Positions 9,103-18,149 are shown, counted from the stretch's first letter. The stretch is 64,000 nucleotides of DNA from Mesorhizobium mediterraneum (GCF_002284565.1 NZ_NPKI01000026.1:287292-351291); one strand, 5' to 3'. Numbers and translations are program-made. Notes: generated by a model not told the origin, from the sequence alone.

Positions 9103-10070
9103 CGTCCTGCCTTCTCATACGCGGCGTCGATCAGCGACATCGCCGCAACATAGTCATCGATCGAAATCGCCGGCGGCGCTTTTCGGGCCAGCCGGTCGAG
9201 CGTGTCGCTCATGCACAGACGGTAACGCGTCGCCGGCAATTCGATCGGCAAGTCGACGATAGCGCCATCGTCGAGCGTCGCACAGACGGCGCGGTCGCCA
9301 TAGTCGATGAGGGTCGCATTCTCACTGACGATGCGCCATTCGAAATCGCCGCCGGGGCGCATCGACGCGAAAGTGTATCCTGCCTCGATGACGAACAAGG
9401 CTCCGGCAGCGTCTTCCAGCACAAGCAGCGCATGGTCCTCGACCTCGGCGCGGTGAATGCGGTTCCCGATCGAAACGGCTTTCAGCCCAAGCCCGCCGGT
9501 TGCCAGGCTGAGCGCGGCGTCCACGCCGTGTATGCCGAGGTTCCTCAGCGCGCCGCCGCCACCGATCGCCGGATCCACGACCCAGGCGACACCGTCGGCC
9601 GCATAGCGCTGCGGCGGGCCGTTGACCAGCCGGAACTGGCAATGCGCAACCGCGCCGGCGCGGCCTTGTTGGCGCAGCTGTTCAAAGGCAGTGACGGCCG
9701 GCCCAAAGCGGTTGGGCAGGGGAACACTGACAAAGGCCTGGTGCTGCCTCGCCAGGTCGCGCAGCGCGGCCAACGCTCCGGTGCTGCTCGCCGCCGGCTT
9801 TTCCAGGATCAGCGGTATACCGGCTTCGATAACGGCGCGCGCCCGCGCCGGCACCGCCGAAGGATGTCCCATCAGCAGGATCGCATCCGGCGGGCTGGAG
9901 AGGATTCTCGCGAAATCGGTGATGAGCGGCAAATGATGACGCGCCGCGAAGGCGCGCGCATGCTCCGCGTCCTCATCCCAAATGCCGGCAATCTCAGTGC
10001 CATAAGAGTGTGCGGCGTCGAGATGCATTTCGGCGTGCCAATGGCTCGATCCGGCCAGGACAATCTTCAT
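9099..10070 (-). CDS. Gfo/Idh/MocA family oxidoreductase (locus A, first)
   Basis: A 323-residue paralogue of the next gene, from the same NAD(P)-dependent fold family. It begins IVLAGSSHWHAEMHLDAA rather than with a clean GxGxxG, contains ILEKPAASS (the lysine motif) and later LGIHGVDAAL. The altered glycine motif may change cofactor use or reduce activity. It is the first gene of the leftward transcript that starts opposite the GntR gene, directly downstream of the candidate operator at 10,081-10,125. Pairing with a second Gfo/Idh protein suggests successive redox steps or a heteromer. Confidence 0.8.
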   Translation of the reverse strand: MKIVLAGSSHWHAEMHLDAAHSYGTEIAGIWDEDAEHARAFAARHHLPLITDFARILSSPPDAILLMGHPSAVPARARAVIEAGIPLILEKPAASSTGALAALRDLARQHQAFVSVPLPNRFGPAVTAFEQLRQQGRAGAVAHCQFRLVNGPPQRYAADGVAWVVDPAIGGGGALRNLGIHGVDAALSLATGGLGLKAVSIGNRIHRAEVEDHALLVLEDAAGALFVIEAGYTFASMRPGGDFEWRIVSENATLIDYGDRAVCATLDDGAIVDLPIELPATRYRLCMSDTLDRLARKAPPAISIDDYVAAMSLIDAAYEKAGR

Positions 10071-10080
10071 TTCAGTGACG

Positions 10081-10125
10081 TATCCTCTTGCTTGCAGGAT
10101 ATCCTACAAGTCGCTATGCTACAAG
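10081..10125. promoter_or_regulatory. Candidate GntR operator in the divergent promoter of locus A
   Basis: A 20-bp palindrome, CTTGCAGGATATCCTACAAG, with one mismatched pair, lies at 10,091-10,110. Related half-sites flank it: TATCCTCTTG at 10,081 and TATGCTACAAG at 10,115, next to TATCCTACAAG at 10,100. The site lies in the 111-bp gap between the leftward Gfo/Idh operon and the rightward GntR gene. FadR-type regulators bind short palindromes of this sort, so autoregulated divergent control is the simplest reading. Confidence 0.55.
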
Positions 10126-10181
10126 CATCGACCGCTTTGTGACGCGCCATCGGGCGCAATTGCAGCGGCGCTGGGAGCAAA

Positions 10182-10931
10182 ATGCCGGAACCCAAGTTGA
10201 TCTCAGAACCCAAGCCGATCTCGGAACCTAAGTCGATCGAGCCGCTGACCAGACCGCCGCTGCTTCACGTCAGCGTGCAGGAGAGCCTCAGGAAATATAT
10301 CCAGAGCAACAAGCTCAAGGCGGGGGATCCCTTGCCTCCGGAGACCTTCCTGGCGCAGCGGCTCGGCGTCGGCCGCAACTCGGTGCGCGAAGCTATCAAG
10401 GCGCTGGAGTCGATCGGCATTCTGGAGACGCGCCGCGGTATCGGCGTGTTCGTCAAGGAATTCTCGTTCAAACCCTTGCTGGATAATCTGGCATATGGCC
10501 TGCAGGATTCGTTGCGCGACGTGGAGGAGCTGCGCGAGATCCGCCGCGTCCTTGAAACCGGCCTCATCGCCAAGACCATCGAGATGATCAGCGCCGAAGA
10601 CATCGCCGCGCTGCGCCAGCTGACCGAAAGCATGCGGCGGCGCGCCGAGCGCCAGGAGAGCTTTGCCGAAGAGGACCAGCAATTCCATCAACTGCTGTTC
10701 CGCTGCCAGAACAATCACATGCTGAGCGCGCTGATCGACATCTTCTGGGTGGCGTTCAACAAGGCCTCGAACTTCACCAGCCTCGACAATCCGACACCGC
10801 TGGCGACGTGGCGCGACCATCACGAGATCGTCGAGGCCGTTGCCGCCAAGGATGTCGACCGGGCGCGTCAGCGCCTCGACGACCACTACAGGGGGATTCA
10901 GCAAGTGATCGCCAAAAACCGAACGACCTGA
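10182..10931 (+). CDS. GntR family regulator, FadR/FCD type (locus A)
   Basis: A 249-residue transcription factor. The N-terminus has a threefold SEPK-like repeat (about residues 2-20). The winged helix follows (about 28-95), with PPETFLAQRLGVGRNSVREA as the recognition region and TRRGIGVFV as the wing. An all-helical FCD effector domain follows (about 105-240) with metal-binding-type residues in EEDQQFHQLLF and DHHEIVEAV. It sits between two divergent operons and has a palindromic candidate operator upstream. It probably represses transport and catabolism until a sugar-acid-like inducer binds. Confidence 0.88.
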   Translation: MPEPKLISEPKPISEPKSIEPLTRPPLLHVSVQESLRKYIQSNKLKAGDPLPPETFLAQRLGVGRNSVREAIKALESIGILETRRGIGVFVKEFSFKPLLDNLAYGLQDSLRDVEELREIRRVLETGLIAKTIEMISAEDIAALRQLTESMRRRAERQESFAEEDQQFHQLLFRCQNNHMLSALIDIFWVAFNKASNFTSLDNPTPLATWRDHHEIVEAVAAKDVDRARQRLDDHYRGIQQVIAKNRTT

Positions 10932-10971
10932 CCCAACGCCGAACTACCTGACAATGCCAAGGGAGGAAACC

Positions 10972-12558
10972 ATGCGCATCAAGACTATCGCTCGTCATCT
11001 GGCCGTCACCGGGCTGCTGCTCGGCGGCATCGGCCTTGCCACCAGCGTCCAGGCACAGGGTGCCAAGACCATAACCGGGGGCTTCGACGTCGGCCCCGGC
11101 GGCTTTCCCAAGAACTTCAATCCGCTGGCTGCGACCGGCGGCTTTACCTGGCTCAGCACCTATTTTGAACCGCTGGTCATCTACAACTCCGACCTGACCG
11201 AACTCGAAGGCGATCTGGCCAAGGACTACAGGGTCAGCGACGACCAGCTGACCTATACGTTCAACCTTGTCCAAGAGACCTGGCACGACGGCAAGCCGTT
11301 CACATCCAAGGACGTCAAGTTCACGCTTGAGCTCGCCAGGAACAAAGCGTCCGGCAGTCTGTTTGCCGCGCGTCTCGGCGATATCGCGTCGGTCGACGCG
11401 CCGGACGACCGCACCGTCGTCGTCAAACTGTCGAAGCCCAACGGCTCGTTCCTGTCCATTCTCTCGCAGGTGATGATCCTGCCGGAGCATGCCCTGGCCG
11501 CGATGCCACCGGAAACGCTGGCCACAAGCACCTGGTGGTCCACCACGCCGGTCGGCACCGGCCCCTTCAAATTCAATCGCTACGTCAGCGATCAATATGT
11601 CGAGCTGGCCGCGGATGACGACTATCGCGGCGGCAAGCCGAAGGCCGACGTTCTCATCAACCGGTATTTCGAGAGCCCGGCGGCGGCCGTTGCCGCGCTG
11701 CGCGCCGGCGAGATCCAGTTCACCTATGTCGAGCCCGACGACGCGGTATCTTTCAAAAGCGACAGCAATTTCAAGGTGATCGAGGGCGCTTCTTATGTAG
11801 TCAACTACATCGGGCTCAACCAGAAGGTCGAGCTCTTCAGGGATGTTCGCGTCCGCCAGGCGATCATGTACGCGATCGATCGCAATGCCATCATCGAGAG
11901 CCTCTATGGCGGGGCGGCCAAACCGGCCAATTGCGGCTACGTCGCGCCGCATCTGCTTCCCGAAGGCCTCGAGACCTATGCTTACGATCCGGCAAAGGCC
12001 AAGGCTCTGCTTGCTGAGGCGGGCTGGGACAAGATCAACGGCGATAAGCCCATCACCTTGCTGACCTATTACGGCTCGCCGCAAGCGGCCAATGTGATGG
12101 CCGCAATCCAGTCGATGCTGGCCGAGGTCGGGATCAATGTTGTGCCGCGTGTCGTCGATACGCCGACCTATAATGGCATCGTCTACAAGGAAGGCACGCC
12201 GGACTGGAACGCGTTTGCGATGGTCTATGCCGGCCTGCAGAACGGTCCAAATCCGGCTGGCATCAGCCCGGGTCTCAACAAGTCCCAGATTCCGCCGGCA
12301 GGCTTCAACACCATGCGCATCGAGTTCGACGATCTGAGCGCTGCATTGGACGCCGCGCTCGGCCAGACCGATCCGGCCAAGATCGATCAATCCTGGCAGG
12401 AAGTCTGCAAGGTGATGAACAAGGATCTGCCCTGGGCGACATTATGGGTAGCCAACCGCTATGGCGTCGCGTCCAACAAGCTGCGTGATTTTGTCTGGAC
12501 GCCGGCGCCTGCCGGCGGTCCTTTCGCGGCTCACCCGGAACGCTGGGACATCCAGTAA
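10972..12558 (+). CDS. ABC transporter periplasmic binding protein, peptide/opine type (locus A)
   Basis: A 528-residue SBP_bac_5 family solute-binding protein. The start at 10,972 is chosen because GGAGGAAACC lies directly before it; the upstream ATG at 10,954 is inside the leader. A signal peptide is visible (MRIKTIARHLAVTGLLLGG..., cleavage near ATSVQAQG). The mature protein shows family hallmarks such as LAKDYRVSDDQLTYTFNL and TWHDGKPFTSKDVKFTLELA. The family binds peptides, opines or oligosaccharides for import. It precedes two permeases, an aldolase and two ATPases. Confidence 0.88.
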   Translation: MRIKTIARHLAVTGLLLGGIGLATSVQAQGAKTITGGFDVGPGGFPKNFNPLAATGGFTWLSTYFEPLVIYNSDLTELEGDLAKDYRVSDDQLTYTFNLVQETWHDGKPFTSKDVKFTLELARNKASGSLFAARLGDIASVDAPDDRTVVVKLSKPNGSFLSILSQVMILPEHALAAMPPETLATSTWWSTTPVGTGPFKFNRYVSDQYVELAADDDYRGGKPKADVLINRYFESPAAAVAALRAGEIQFTYVEPDDAVSFKSDSNFKVIEGASYVVNYIGLNQKVELFRDVRVRQAIMYAIDRNAIIESLYGGAAKPANCGYVAPHLLPEGLETYAYDPAKAKALLAEAGWDKINGDKPITLLTYYGSPQAANVMAAIQSMLAEVGINVVPRVVDTPTYNGIVYKEGTPDWNAFAMVYAGLQNGPNPAGISPGLNKSQIPPAGFNTMRIEFDDLSAALDAALGQTDPAKIDQSWQEVCKVMNKDLPWATLWVANRYGVASNKLRDFVWTPAPAGGPFAAHPERWDIQ

Positions 12559-12562
12559 AAAC

Positions 12563-12618
12563 GCCTGGCGGGCCACTCCAGGCCCACCTTTGCACGGAGC
12601 CGGCCTGATGCCGGCTCC
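12563..12618 (+). promoter_or_regulatory. Double hairpin between binding-protein and permease genes
   Basis: Two stem-loops fill the 84-bp gap: GCCTGG/CCAGGC (12,563-12,583) and a perfect 9-bp stem GGAGCCGGC/GCCGGCTCC with a CTGAT loop (12,596-12,618). No U-tract follows. Such structures after a binding-protein gene usually protect the upstream mRNA or partly terminate, giving more binding protein than permease. Confidence 0.5.
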
Positions 12619-12642
12619 GCTCACCATCACCACGGACAGCCA

Positions 12643-13602
12643 ATGCTGAGTTTCATTGCCCGCCGCAGCGCTACAGGACTGCTGATGCTGGTCGCTCTGA
12701 GCGTCCTCATCTTCATCCTTTTGCGACTGGCGCCCGGCGATCCGATCGACGCGTATATCAACCCGTCCAGCCCGATGTCTGCTTCCGACCTCGAAGTCCT
12801 GCGTGACCGGCTTGGGCTCGACCAGCCGCTTCCCGTGCAATACCTCGCCTGGCTTCGCGCCGCGCTCAGCGGCGACTTCGGCTATTCGATCCAGCGCAGC
12901 GGCGTTGCCGTGCTGCCGCTGGTCATGGAGCGCATCGGCCCGACCGCGCTCTTGATGGGCACCGGCCTGGCCATCGCCATCGTGCTCGGCATTTCCGCCG
13001 GCATCTTCAGTGCCGTCCGCCGTAACGCGCTGCCCGACATCGCGCTGTCGGTGGTTTCTTTCATCGGCGTCTCCAGCCCGGCTTTTCTGACGGCACTTCT
13101 CGGACTGTACTTCTTCTCGGTGTTGCTGCGCTGGGCGCCATCAGGCGGCATGCAGACCGCCGGCGCACCTTTTTCCATATCGGACGTGCTCGCGCACCTC
13201 GTCCTGCCCGCCTGCCTGCTGTCCATCGGACACGCCGCGCTGATCATGCGCTACATGCGCGCATCGCTGCTGGAAGTGCTCAACCAGGACTATGTGCGGA
13301 CCGCGCGCGCCAAGGGAGTGCGCGAGTTCTGGGTGATCATCAAGCACGCGACCCGCAATGCGCTTCTGCCGGTTATCACCCTGATCGGGTCGACGGTCGG
13401 CATCGCGATCGGTGGCGCCATCTTCCTCGAAAGCGTGTTCAACTGGCCGGGCATGGGCCTGCTGCTGGTCAACGCCGTAGGCACACGGGATTACCCGGTG
13501 ATCATGGGCGCCACTCTGGTAATCGGCATTTGCGTCATTCTGGTCAATCTCCTGACCGACATCGTCTATGCCGCCGTCGATCCGCGCATTCAGGTGTCGT
13601 GA
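12643..13602 (+). CDS. ABC transporter permease, DppB type (locus A)
   Basis: A 319-residue inner-membrane permease with about six hydrophobic segments. It begins MLSFIARRSATGLLMLVALS and has the DppB N-terminal pattern LAPGDP and LGLDQPLPVQYL. The EAA coupling loop appears around DYVRTARAKGVREFWVIIKH. It pairs with the DppC-type gene that starts at the ATGA overlap at 13,602. The two form the channel for the substrate captured by the preceding binding protein. Confidence 0.9.
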   Translation: MLSFIARRSATGLLMLVALSVLIFILLRLAPGDPIDAYINPSSPMSASDLEVLRDRLGLDQPLPVQYLAWLRAALSGDFGYSIQRSGVAVLPLVMERIGPTALLMGTGLAIAIVLGISAGIFSAVRRNALPDIALSVVSFIGVSSPAFLTALLGLYFFSVLLRWAPSGGMQTAGAPFSISDVLAHLVLPACLLSIGHAALIMRYMRASLLEVLNQDYVRTARAKGVREFWVIIKHATRNALLPVITLIGSTVGIAIGGAIFLESVFNWPGMGLLLVNAVGTRDYPVIMGATLVIGICVILVNLLTDIVYAAVDPRIQVS

Positions 13603-14492
13603 TGACGATCACCGCGCCAGATCCGACAGCTGTGCCGCAAACCAAAGGACCGCTCCGCCGCGCGCTCGACCGCTTCTTTGAAAATCGTGCGGCGCGCGCC
13701 GGTCTGTTTATCGTTATCCCTATCCTGCTGGCGGTTTCGACCTATCATTTATGGTGGCCGTTCAGCCCCAACGCGATCGATCTCAGGGCGATCAACAAGG
13801 GACCGTCGGCCATTCATTGGCTAGGCAGCGACGGCGTCGGCCGCGACGTCATGGCCCGGTTGCTGCAAGGCGGGCGGATCTCGCTGCTGGTCGCCGTCTG
13901 CTCGGTCGCCATCTCGATCGTCATCGGCTTCCTGGTCGGCGCCGTCGCCAGCTTCGGCGGCCGTGTTGTCGACGGCACGGTGATGCGCTTCGTCGATCTC
14001 GCAATGACGCTGCCGCCGGTGATCTTCCTGCTCGTGCTCGCTTCGATTGCCGGCACCGGCATCGCGCCGACCATCCTGGTGATCTCGCTGCTCTCATGGC
14101 CGGTGCTGTCGCGCATGGTGCGCGCCCGGCTGCTCGAGCTGCGCGAGCGCGACTTCGTCGTCGCCGCCCGTGGCATGGGGGCGGGGCTGCCGCATCTCCT
14201 GTTCCGTCACGGCCTGCCGAACTGCATCGACATTCTTGTCGTCTACGCCACTTTGCAGATCGCCAACGCCATTCTGCTCGAAGCTGGCCTCTCTTTCCTC
14301 GGCCTCGGCATCGCGCCGCCCGAAGCCAGCTGGGGCAACATGCTCAATCTCGCCCGCTCCACCGTGGTGCTCGAGCAATATCCTTGGCAATGGATGTTTC
14401 CCGGCGCCGTGCTCGTGCTCACCGTTCTGGCCATCAACTTCATCGGCGACGGCCTGCGCGATGCATTCGATCCCCGTTCCGATCTCAACTGA
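13602..14492 (+). CDS. ABC transporter permease, DppC type (locus A)
   Basis: A 296-residue second permease. The ATG at 13,602 overlaps the stop of the DppB-type gene (ATGA), which fixes the start; the upstream extension is a shadow. It has the DppC N-terminal domain and the motif HWLGSDGVGRDVMARLLQGG, an EAA-like loop (ERDFVVAARGMGAG) and the typical end FIGDGLRDAFDPRSDLN. It lies 17 bp before an aldolase gene inserted into the transporter operon. Confidence 0.9.
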   Translation: MTITAPDPTAVPQTKGPLRRALDRFFENRAARAGLFIVIPILLAVSTYHLWWPFSPNAIDLRAINKGPSAIHWLGSDGVGRDVMARLLQGGRISLLVAVCSVAISIVIGFLVGAVASFGGRVVDGTVMRFVDLAMTLPPVIFLLVLASIAGTGIAPTILVISLLSWPVLSRMVRARLLELRERDFVVAARGMGAGLPHLLFRHGLPNCIDILVVYATLQIANAILLEAGLSFLGLGIAPPEASWGNMLNLARSTVVLEQYPWQWMFPGAVLVLTVLAINFIGDGLRDAFDPRSDLN

Positions 14493-14509
14493 ACCTGAAG
14501 GTTTTCAAA

Positions 14510-15427
14510 ATGCCCCTGTTTACCGGTGTCGTGCCACCTGTCGTCACCCCGCTCCATTCCGATTTCAGTGTCGACTTCCCGTCGTTCACGCGGACCATCG
14601 AGAACCTGCTCGCCGGCGGCATTCACGGGCTGTTCGTGCTCGGCTCGACCAGCGAGGTCGTCTTCCATGACGAGGCCGGCCGCAGGGCCATCATCGAGCA
14701 TGCGGTCAAAGTCAACAATGGCCGCGTTCCGATCTTCGCCGGGGTCATCGACCCGACGACCGATCGTGTCATCAACCACGCCAAGGTAGCCAGATCGGCC
14801 GGCGCCGACGCCGTCGTGGTCACCGCGCCCTTTTATGCCCGCACCAGCCAGCCCGAGATCGGCGATCACTTCCGTTATATCAAGGATGCGGTCGACATCC
14901 CCATTATCGCCTACGACATTCCGGTCTGCGTCCATGTCAAGCTGGAGCGCAAGACCACCGTCGGCCTGGCCAGCGAGGGGGTTATCGCGGGGATCAAGGA
15001 TTCCAGCGGCGATGACGGCAATCTGCGTTATGTGCTCAAGGACATGGCCAACGATCCGAATTTCTTCGGCATGACCGGATCCGAGATCCTGGTCGACAGC
15101 GTGCTTGCCATGGGCGCGCATGGCGTCGTGCCGGGCCTCGCCAATGTCGATCCGCACGGCTACGTCAAGCTGTGGAACCTGATGCAGGCGGGTCAGCACG
15201 TCGAAGCCCGCGTGGAACAGGAGCGGCTGTTGAAGCTGTTCGAGATCGTCTGGATCTCGCTCGGCAGGACAAGCGCCGGCTCGGCCGGCGTAGGCGCCTT
15301 CAAGACAGCGATGAAGAGCCTCGGCATCATCGCCTCCAACACCATGGCGCGGCCGCAACGCAGCTTGAACGACGAGGAAACCGCAAAGGTCGAAATCATC
15401 CTGCGCGACGTCGGGTTGATGCGCTGA
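14510..15427 (+). CDS. DapA family aldolase (locus A, second copy, within the ABC operon)
   Basis: A 305-residue class I aldolase/dehydratase, with Schiff-base K163 in GIKDSSGD, Y135 in IIAYDIP and the loop LGSTSEV in place of GTTGE. The start ATG at 14,510 follows CTGAAGG. Placed between the permease and ATPase genes, it is very likely part of the same catabolic function as the divergent aldolase. The two copies differ in their active-site loops (STSE versus NGTACE), so they may act on different intermediates or stereoisomers. True lysine-pathway DapA is unlikely in this context. Confidence 0.83.
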   Translation: MPLFTGVVPPVVTPLHSDFSVDFPSFTRTIENLLAGGIHGLFVLGSTSEVVFHDEAGRRAIIEHAVKVNNGRVPIFAGVIDPTTDRVINHAKVARSAGADAVVVTAPFYARTSQPEIGDHFRYIKDAVDIPIIAYDIPVCVHVKLERKTTVGLASEGVIAGIKDSSGDDGNLRYVLKDMANDPNFFGMTGSEILVDSVLAMGAHGVVPGLANVDPHGYVKLWNLMQAGQHVEARVEQERLLKLFEIVWISLGRTSAGSAGVGAFKTAMKSLGIIASNTMARPQRSLNDEETAKVEIILRDVGLMR

Positions 15428-15429
15428 CC

Positions 15430-16437
15430 GTGGACGCTCCGATTCTCTCGATTTCCGGTCTGCGGGCCGTGTTCCGTATCGCCGGACGCGACATCGCCGC
15501 CGTGCAGGACGTCGATCTGACGATCGGATCGGGTGAAACGGTCGCGCTCGTCGGCGAATCCGGATCGGGCAAGTCCGTTACCAGCCTATCGATCATCGGC
15601 CTGCTGCCGAAGAAGATCGGACACATCGCCGACGGATCGATCGCGCTGCGGCGCAGGGACGGCACAGTCACCGAGCTGACCGGCCTCGATCCTGAGTCGC
15701 TGCGCAAGGTGCGCGGCAACGACATCGGCATGGTGTTCCAGGAGCCGATGACCAGCCTCAATCCGGTCTACACTATCGGCGAGCAGATCGCCGAGCCGAT
15801 CCGCATCCATCTCGGCAAGTCGCATCGTGATGCGGCCGCCGACGCCGTGCGGCTGCTGGCTCAGGTCGGCATTCCCGATCCCGATCGGCGGGCGCGGCAA
15901 TACCCGCATGAGTTGTCGGGAGGGATGCGCCAGCGCGCCACCATCGCCATGGCCTTGTCCTGCGATCCGACCTTGCTGATCGCCGACGAGCCGACCACCG
16001 CGTTGGACGTCACCATCCAGGCCCAGATTCTCGACCTGCTGGCCGAGCTGCAAGCGCAACGCGGCATGGGCATTCTGTTCGTAACGCACAATCTCGGCGT
16101 CGTTGCCGAGATCGCCGACCGGGTCGCGGTGATGTATGCCGGGCGCATCGTGGAATCGGGTCCGGTGAGCGAGGTGTTCACCCGTCCGCGTCATCCCTAC
16201 ACCGCCGGGCTGATGCGTTCGGTGCCACGGCTTGGCCAAGCCACCACGCTGAAGGCAGCGGGAACGCCGCTTCCAACCATCGCCGGCAATGTTCCGTCGT
16301 TGGCTCTGCTGCCCAAGGGCTGCTCCTTCGCGCCGCGTTGCGCCCTGGCTATCGATGCCTGCCGCGCTGCTGTACCGCCATTGTTCGCTGCGACGTCGAC
16401 CCAGAAAAGCCGTTGTTTGCGCTGGGAGGATCTCTGA
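15430..16437 (+). CDS. ABC transporter ATPase, DppD/OppD type (locus A)
   Basis: A 335-residue ATP-binding subunit starting at GTG 15,430, two bases after the aldolase stop. Walker A is VGESGSGKSVTS, the signature LSGGMRQRATIA, and Walker B LLIADEPTTALDV. The C-terminal oligopeptide-transporter domain has the C-rich segment around KGCSFAPRCALAIDAC, which in relatives can hold an Fe-S cluster. It forms an ATPase pair with the next gene. Confidence 0.9.
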   Translation: MDAPILSISGLRAVFRIAGRDIAAVQDVDLTIGSGETVALVGESGSGKSVTSLSIIGLLPKKIGHIADGSIALRRRDGTVTELTGLDPESLRKVRGNDIGMVFQEPMTSLNPVYTIGEQIAEPIRIHLGKSHRDAAADAVRLLAQVGIPDPDRRARQYPHELSGGMRQRATIAMALSCDPTLLIADEPTTALDVTIQAQILDLLAELQAQRGMGILFVTHNLGVVAEIADRVAVMYAGRIVESGPVSEVFTRPRHPYTAGLMRSVPRLGQATTLKAAGTPLPTIAGNVPSLALLPKGCSFAPRCALAIDACRAAVPPLFAATSTQKSRCLRWEDL

Positions 16438-16439
16438 CA

Positions 16440-17405
16440 ATGGATGCCCCCTTCCTTTCGGTCAGGAACCTGACCAAGCATTTTTCGCCGACGGCGTTCT
16501 CGCGCGGTCCCATCGTCAGGGCGCTGGATGATATTTCCTTCGATATTGCGCGCGGCCAGGTGGTCGGCCTCGTCGGCGAATCCGGGTCGGGCAAGACCAC
16601 GATCGGCCGCTCGGTGCTGCGTCTCATCGAGCCGACGTCCGGCGAAATAAGATTTGACGGCGTCGATATAACCAAGCTGAGCGCCGGGCCGCTGGCTCGC
16701 CAGCGCCGCAAGATGCAGTATATTTTCCAGGATCCGTTCGCCAGCCTGTCGCCGCGCATGACGATCGGGCAGATCCTGACCGAAGGCCTGGATATTCAGG
16801 GCATCGGCAACAGGCCCGAGCGGCGGGCGAGGGCGGAGAAAGCACTTGCTGCGGTCGAGTTGCCAGTCGATGCCTATGACCGCTACGCCCACGAATTTTC
16901 GGGCGGGCAGCGTCAGCGCATCGGCATCGCCCGGGCGCTTACGCTCGAACCCGAATTCATCGTCGCCGATGAGCCGGTCTCTGCCCTCGATGTCTCCATT
17001 CAGGCGCAAATCATAAATCTTCTGCGCGACCTGCAGATCCGGCTCGGTCTCACCATGCTGTTCATTTCGCATGACCTGGCCGTCGTCGAATATATCTGCG
17101 ACACGGTGATCGTTCTCTATCTCGGGCGCATCATGGAAGTTGCACCGGCGGCCGCGCTCTATGCTCGGCCACAGCATCCCTATACGCGCGCGCTGCTGTC
17201 GGCCATTCCGTCGCTCGACCCGCTGGCCAAGCAGACCCGGCAGGTGCTGAAGGGCGACATCCCAAGCCCCGCAAATCCGCCAACCGGGTGTGTTTTCCGA
17301 ACCCGTTGCCCGGTTGCCCTGGACGCTTGTGCCGGCATCGTCCCGCCGCTGCGGGCAACGTCAGATGGCCATCTGAAGGCCTGCATTCGCGACGACATCG
17401 CCTAG
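16440..17405 (+). CDS. ABC transporter ATPase, DppF/OppF type (locus A)
   Basis: A 321-residue partner ATPase with its ATG two bases after the previous stop. Walker A is VGESGSGKTTIG, the signature FSGGQRQRIGIA, Walker B FIVADEPVSALDV, and the C-terminal cysteine segment GCVFRTRCPVALDAC. It is the last gene of the rightward locus A operon (regulator, binding protein, two permeases, aldolase, two ATPases). Confidence 0.9.
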   Translation: MDAPFLSVRNLTKHFSPTAFSRGPIVRALDDISFDIARGQVVGLVGESGSGKTTIGRSVLRLIEPTSGEIRFDGVDITKLSAGPLARQRRKMQYIFQDPFASLSPRMTIGQILTEGLDIQGIGNRPERRARAEKALAAVELPVDAYDRYAHEFSGGQRQRIGIARALTLEPEFIVADEPVSALDVSIQAQIINLLRDLQIRLGLTMLFISHDLAVVEYICDTVIVLYLGRIMEVAPAAALYARPQHPYTRALLSAIPSLDPLAKQTRQVLKGDIPSPANPPTGCVFRTRCPVALDACAGIVPPLRATSDGHLKACIRDDIA

Positions 17406-17789
17406 GCAAGCTGGCGTGAGGCGCAGCGCGCAGAACAGCGTCGTTAGTCTCCCTAGGGCACCACAAGGCCACGTCACATTCGCAAACGACCTCGTCCCGT
17501 CCGGGCGCCTTGCCTCGTAGGCATCGCGGACGGCGGCGCTTTCGGCGATGCGCCCCCAGGGTTTCTTCGTATTTCAATTGCAATCAGTTTCCGCCGATCA
17601 TGAAATCTACGTGCAACCCTCATCGTCGATAGAACAACAAGACCAGCAAGGCAGGTAGCCGAGTTCGTCGAGAATAACGAGAGCGACGTTGACTGGTCGA
17701 TGCAAACCTTCAACGCCGCCCCGGGTTGAGCGCCCTGAAGGGCCTGCGTGGGGCGACCAAGAGTGAACCAAGAGTGAAAGGACAGCACA
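17406..17789. other. Gene-poor stretch with a possible IstB (IS21) scrap
   Basis: No convincing gene. On the minus strand, near 17,649-17,690, one frame reads VALVILDELGYLP, which resembles the Walker B region of IS21-type IstB helper ATPases. The similarity extends only about a dozen residues and is followed by unrelated sequence, so it would be a very short insertion-sequence relic at best. Confidence 0.3.
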
Positions 17790-18149
17790 ATGCGCGGTAA
17801 ATCAATCAACCGGACCACGGCTGGCATGAGCATCCTCATTGCGGCCGCCGGCGCTCTAATGTTGGGCGCCACAACTCCAGCTGGGGCTGTCGAGCGGAAG
17901 AAAATCGACTGCTCCGGACGCCCTGAGACAGGCGCCAAAGCCAACTATTCCTGGAATAACGGGATTCAGACCGCGCGTGTCTACTACAACAACCATTGCT
18001 CGAAACGGATGATGGTCACCCTGACCTTCATTTCCAATCCCGGGTCTCGCAGGGAGTGTTGGAGGACCCCCAGAGGGAAGGGCGACAAGTTGTTCACGTT
18101 TGGGCTGACTAGCATCAGGAAAGGCTGCCATGATCCCGGTCCAACCTAA
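17790..18149 (+). CDS. Small secreted protein with four cysteines, unknown function
   Basis: A 119-residue protein with a clear Sec signal peptide (basic MRGKSINRT, hydrophobic core SILIAAAGALMLGA, cleavage near TPAGA). The mature part is about 85 residues with four cysteines (IDC, NNHC, REC, KGC) that could form two disulfides, and alternating hydrophobic stretches (ARVYYNN, MMVTLTFIS) that suggest a small beta fold. AAAGGA lies upstream of the ATG. It stands alone between the two ABC loci. I do not recognise the family. Confidence 0.6.
   Translation: MRGKSINRTTAGMSILIAAAGALMLGATTPAGAVERKKIDCSGRPETGAKANYSWNNGIQTARVYYNNHCSKRMMVTLTFISNPGSRRECWRTPRGKGDKLFTFGLTSIRKGCHDPGPT

Noticed and set aside
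10774..12390. 538-codon open frame on the minus strand
   Set aside because: It lies antisense to the well-supported binding-protein and regulator genes, has the Arg/Asp/Val-rich wording of a GC-rich shadow frame, and has no ribosome site.
15586..16440. 284-codon minus-strand frame and similar long antisense frames (14,243-15,358; 18,837-20,159; 20,171-21,736; 4,796-6,124; 44,630-45,484)
   Set aside because: All are antisense to clear genes with catalytic motifs; composition is that of the complementary strand of GC-rich coding DNA.
17649..17690. IstB/IS21 transposition helper remnant
   Set aside because: Similarity is limited to about a dozen residues around a Walker B-like segment; too short to claim an insertion sequence.
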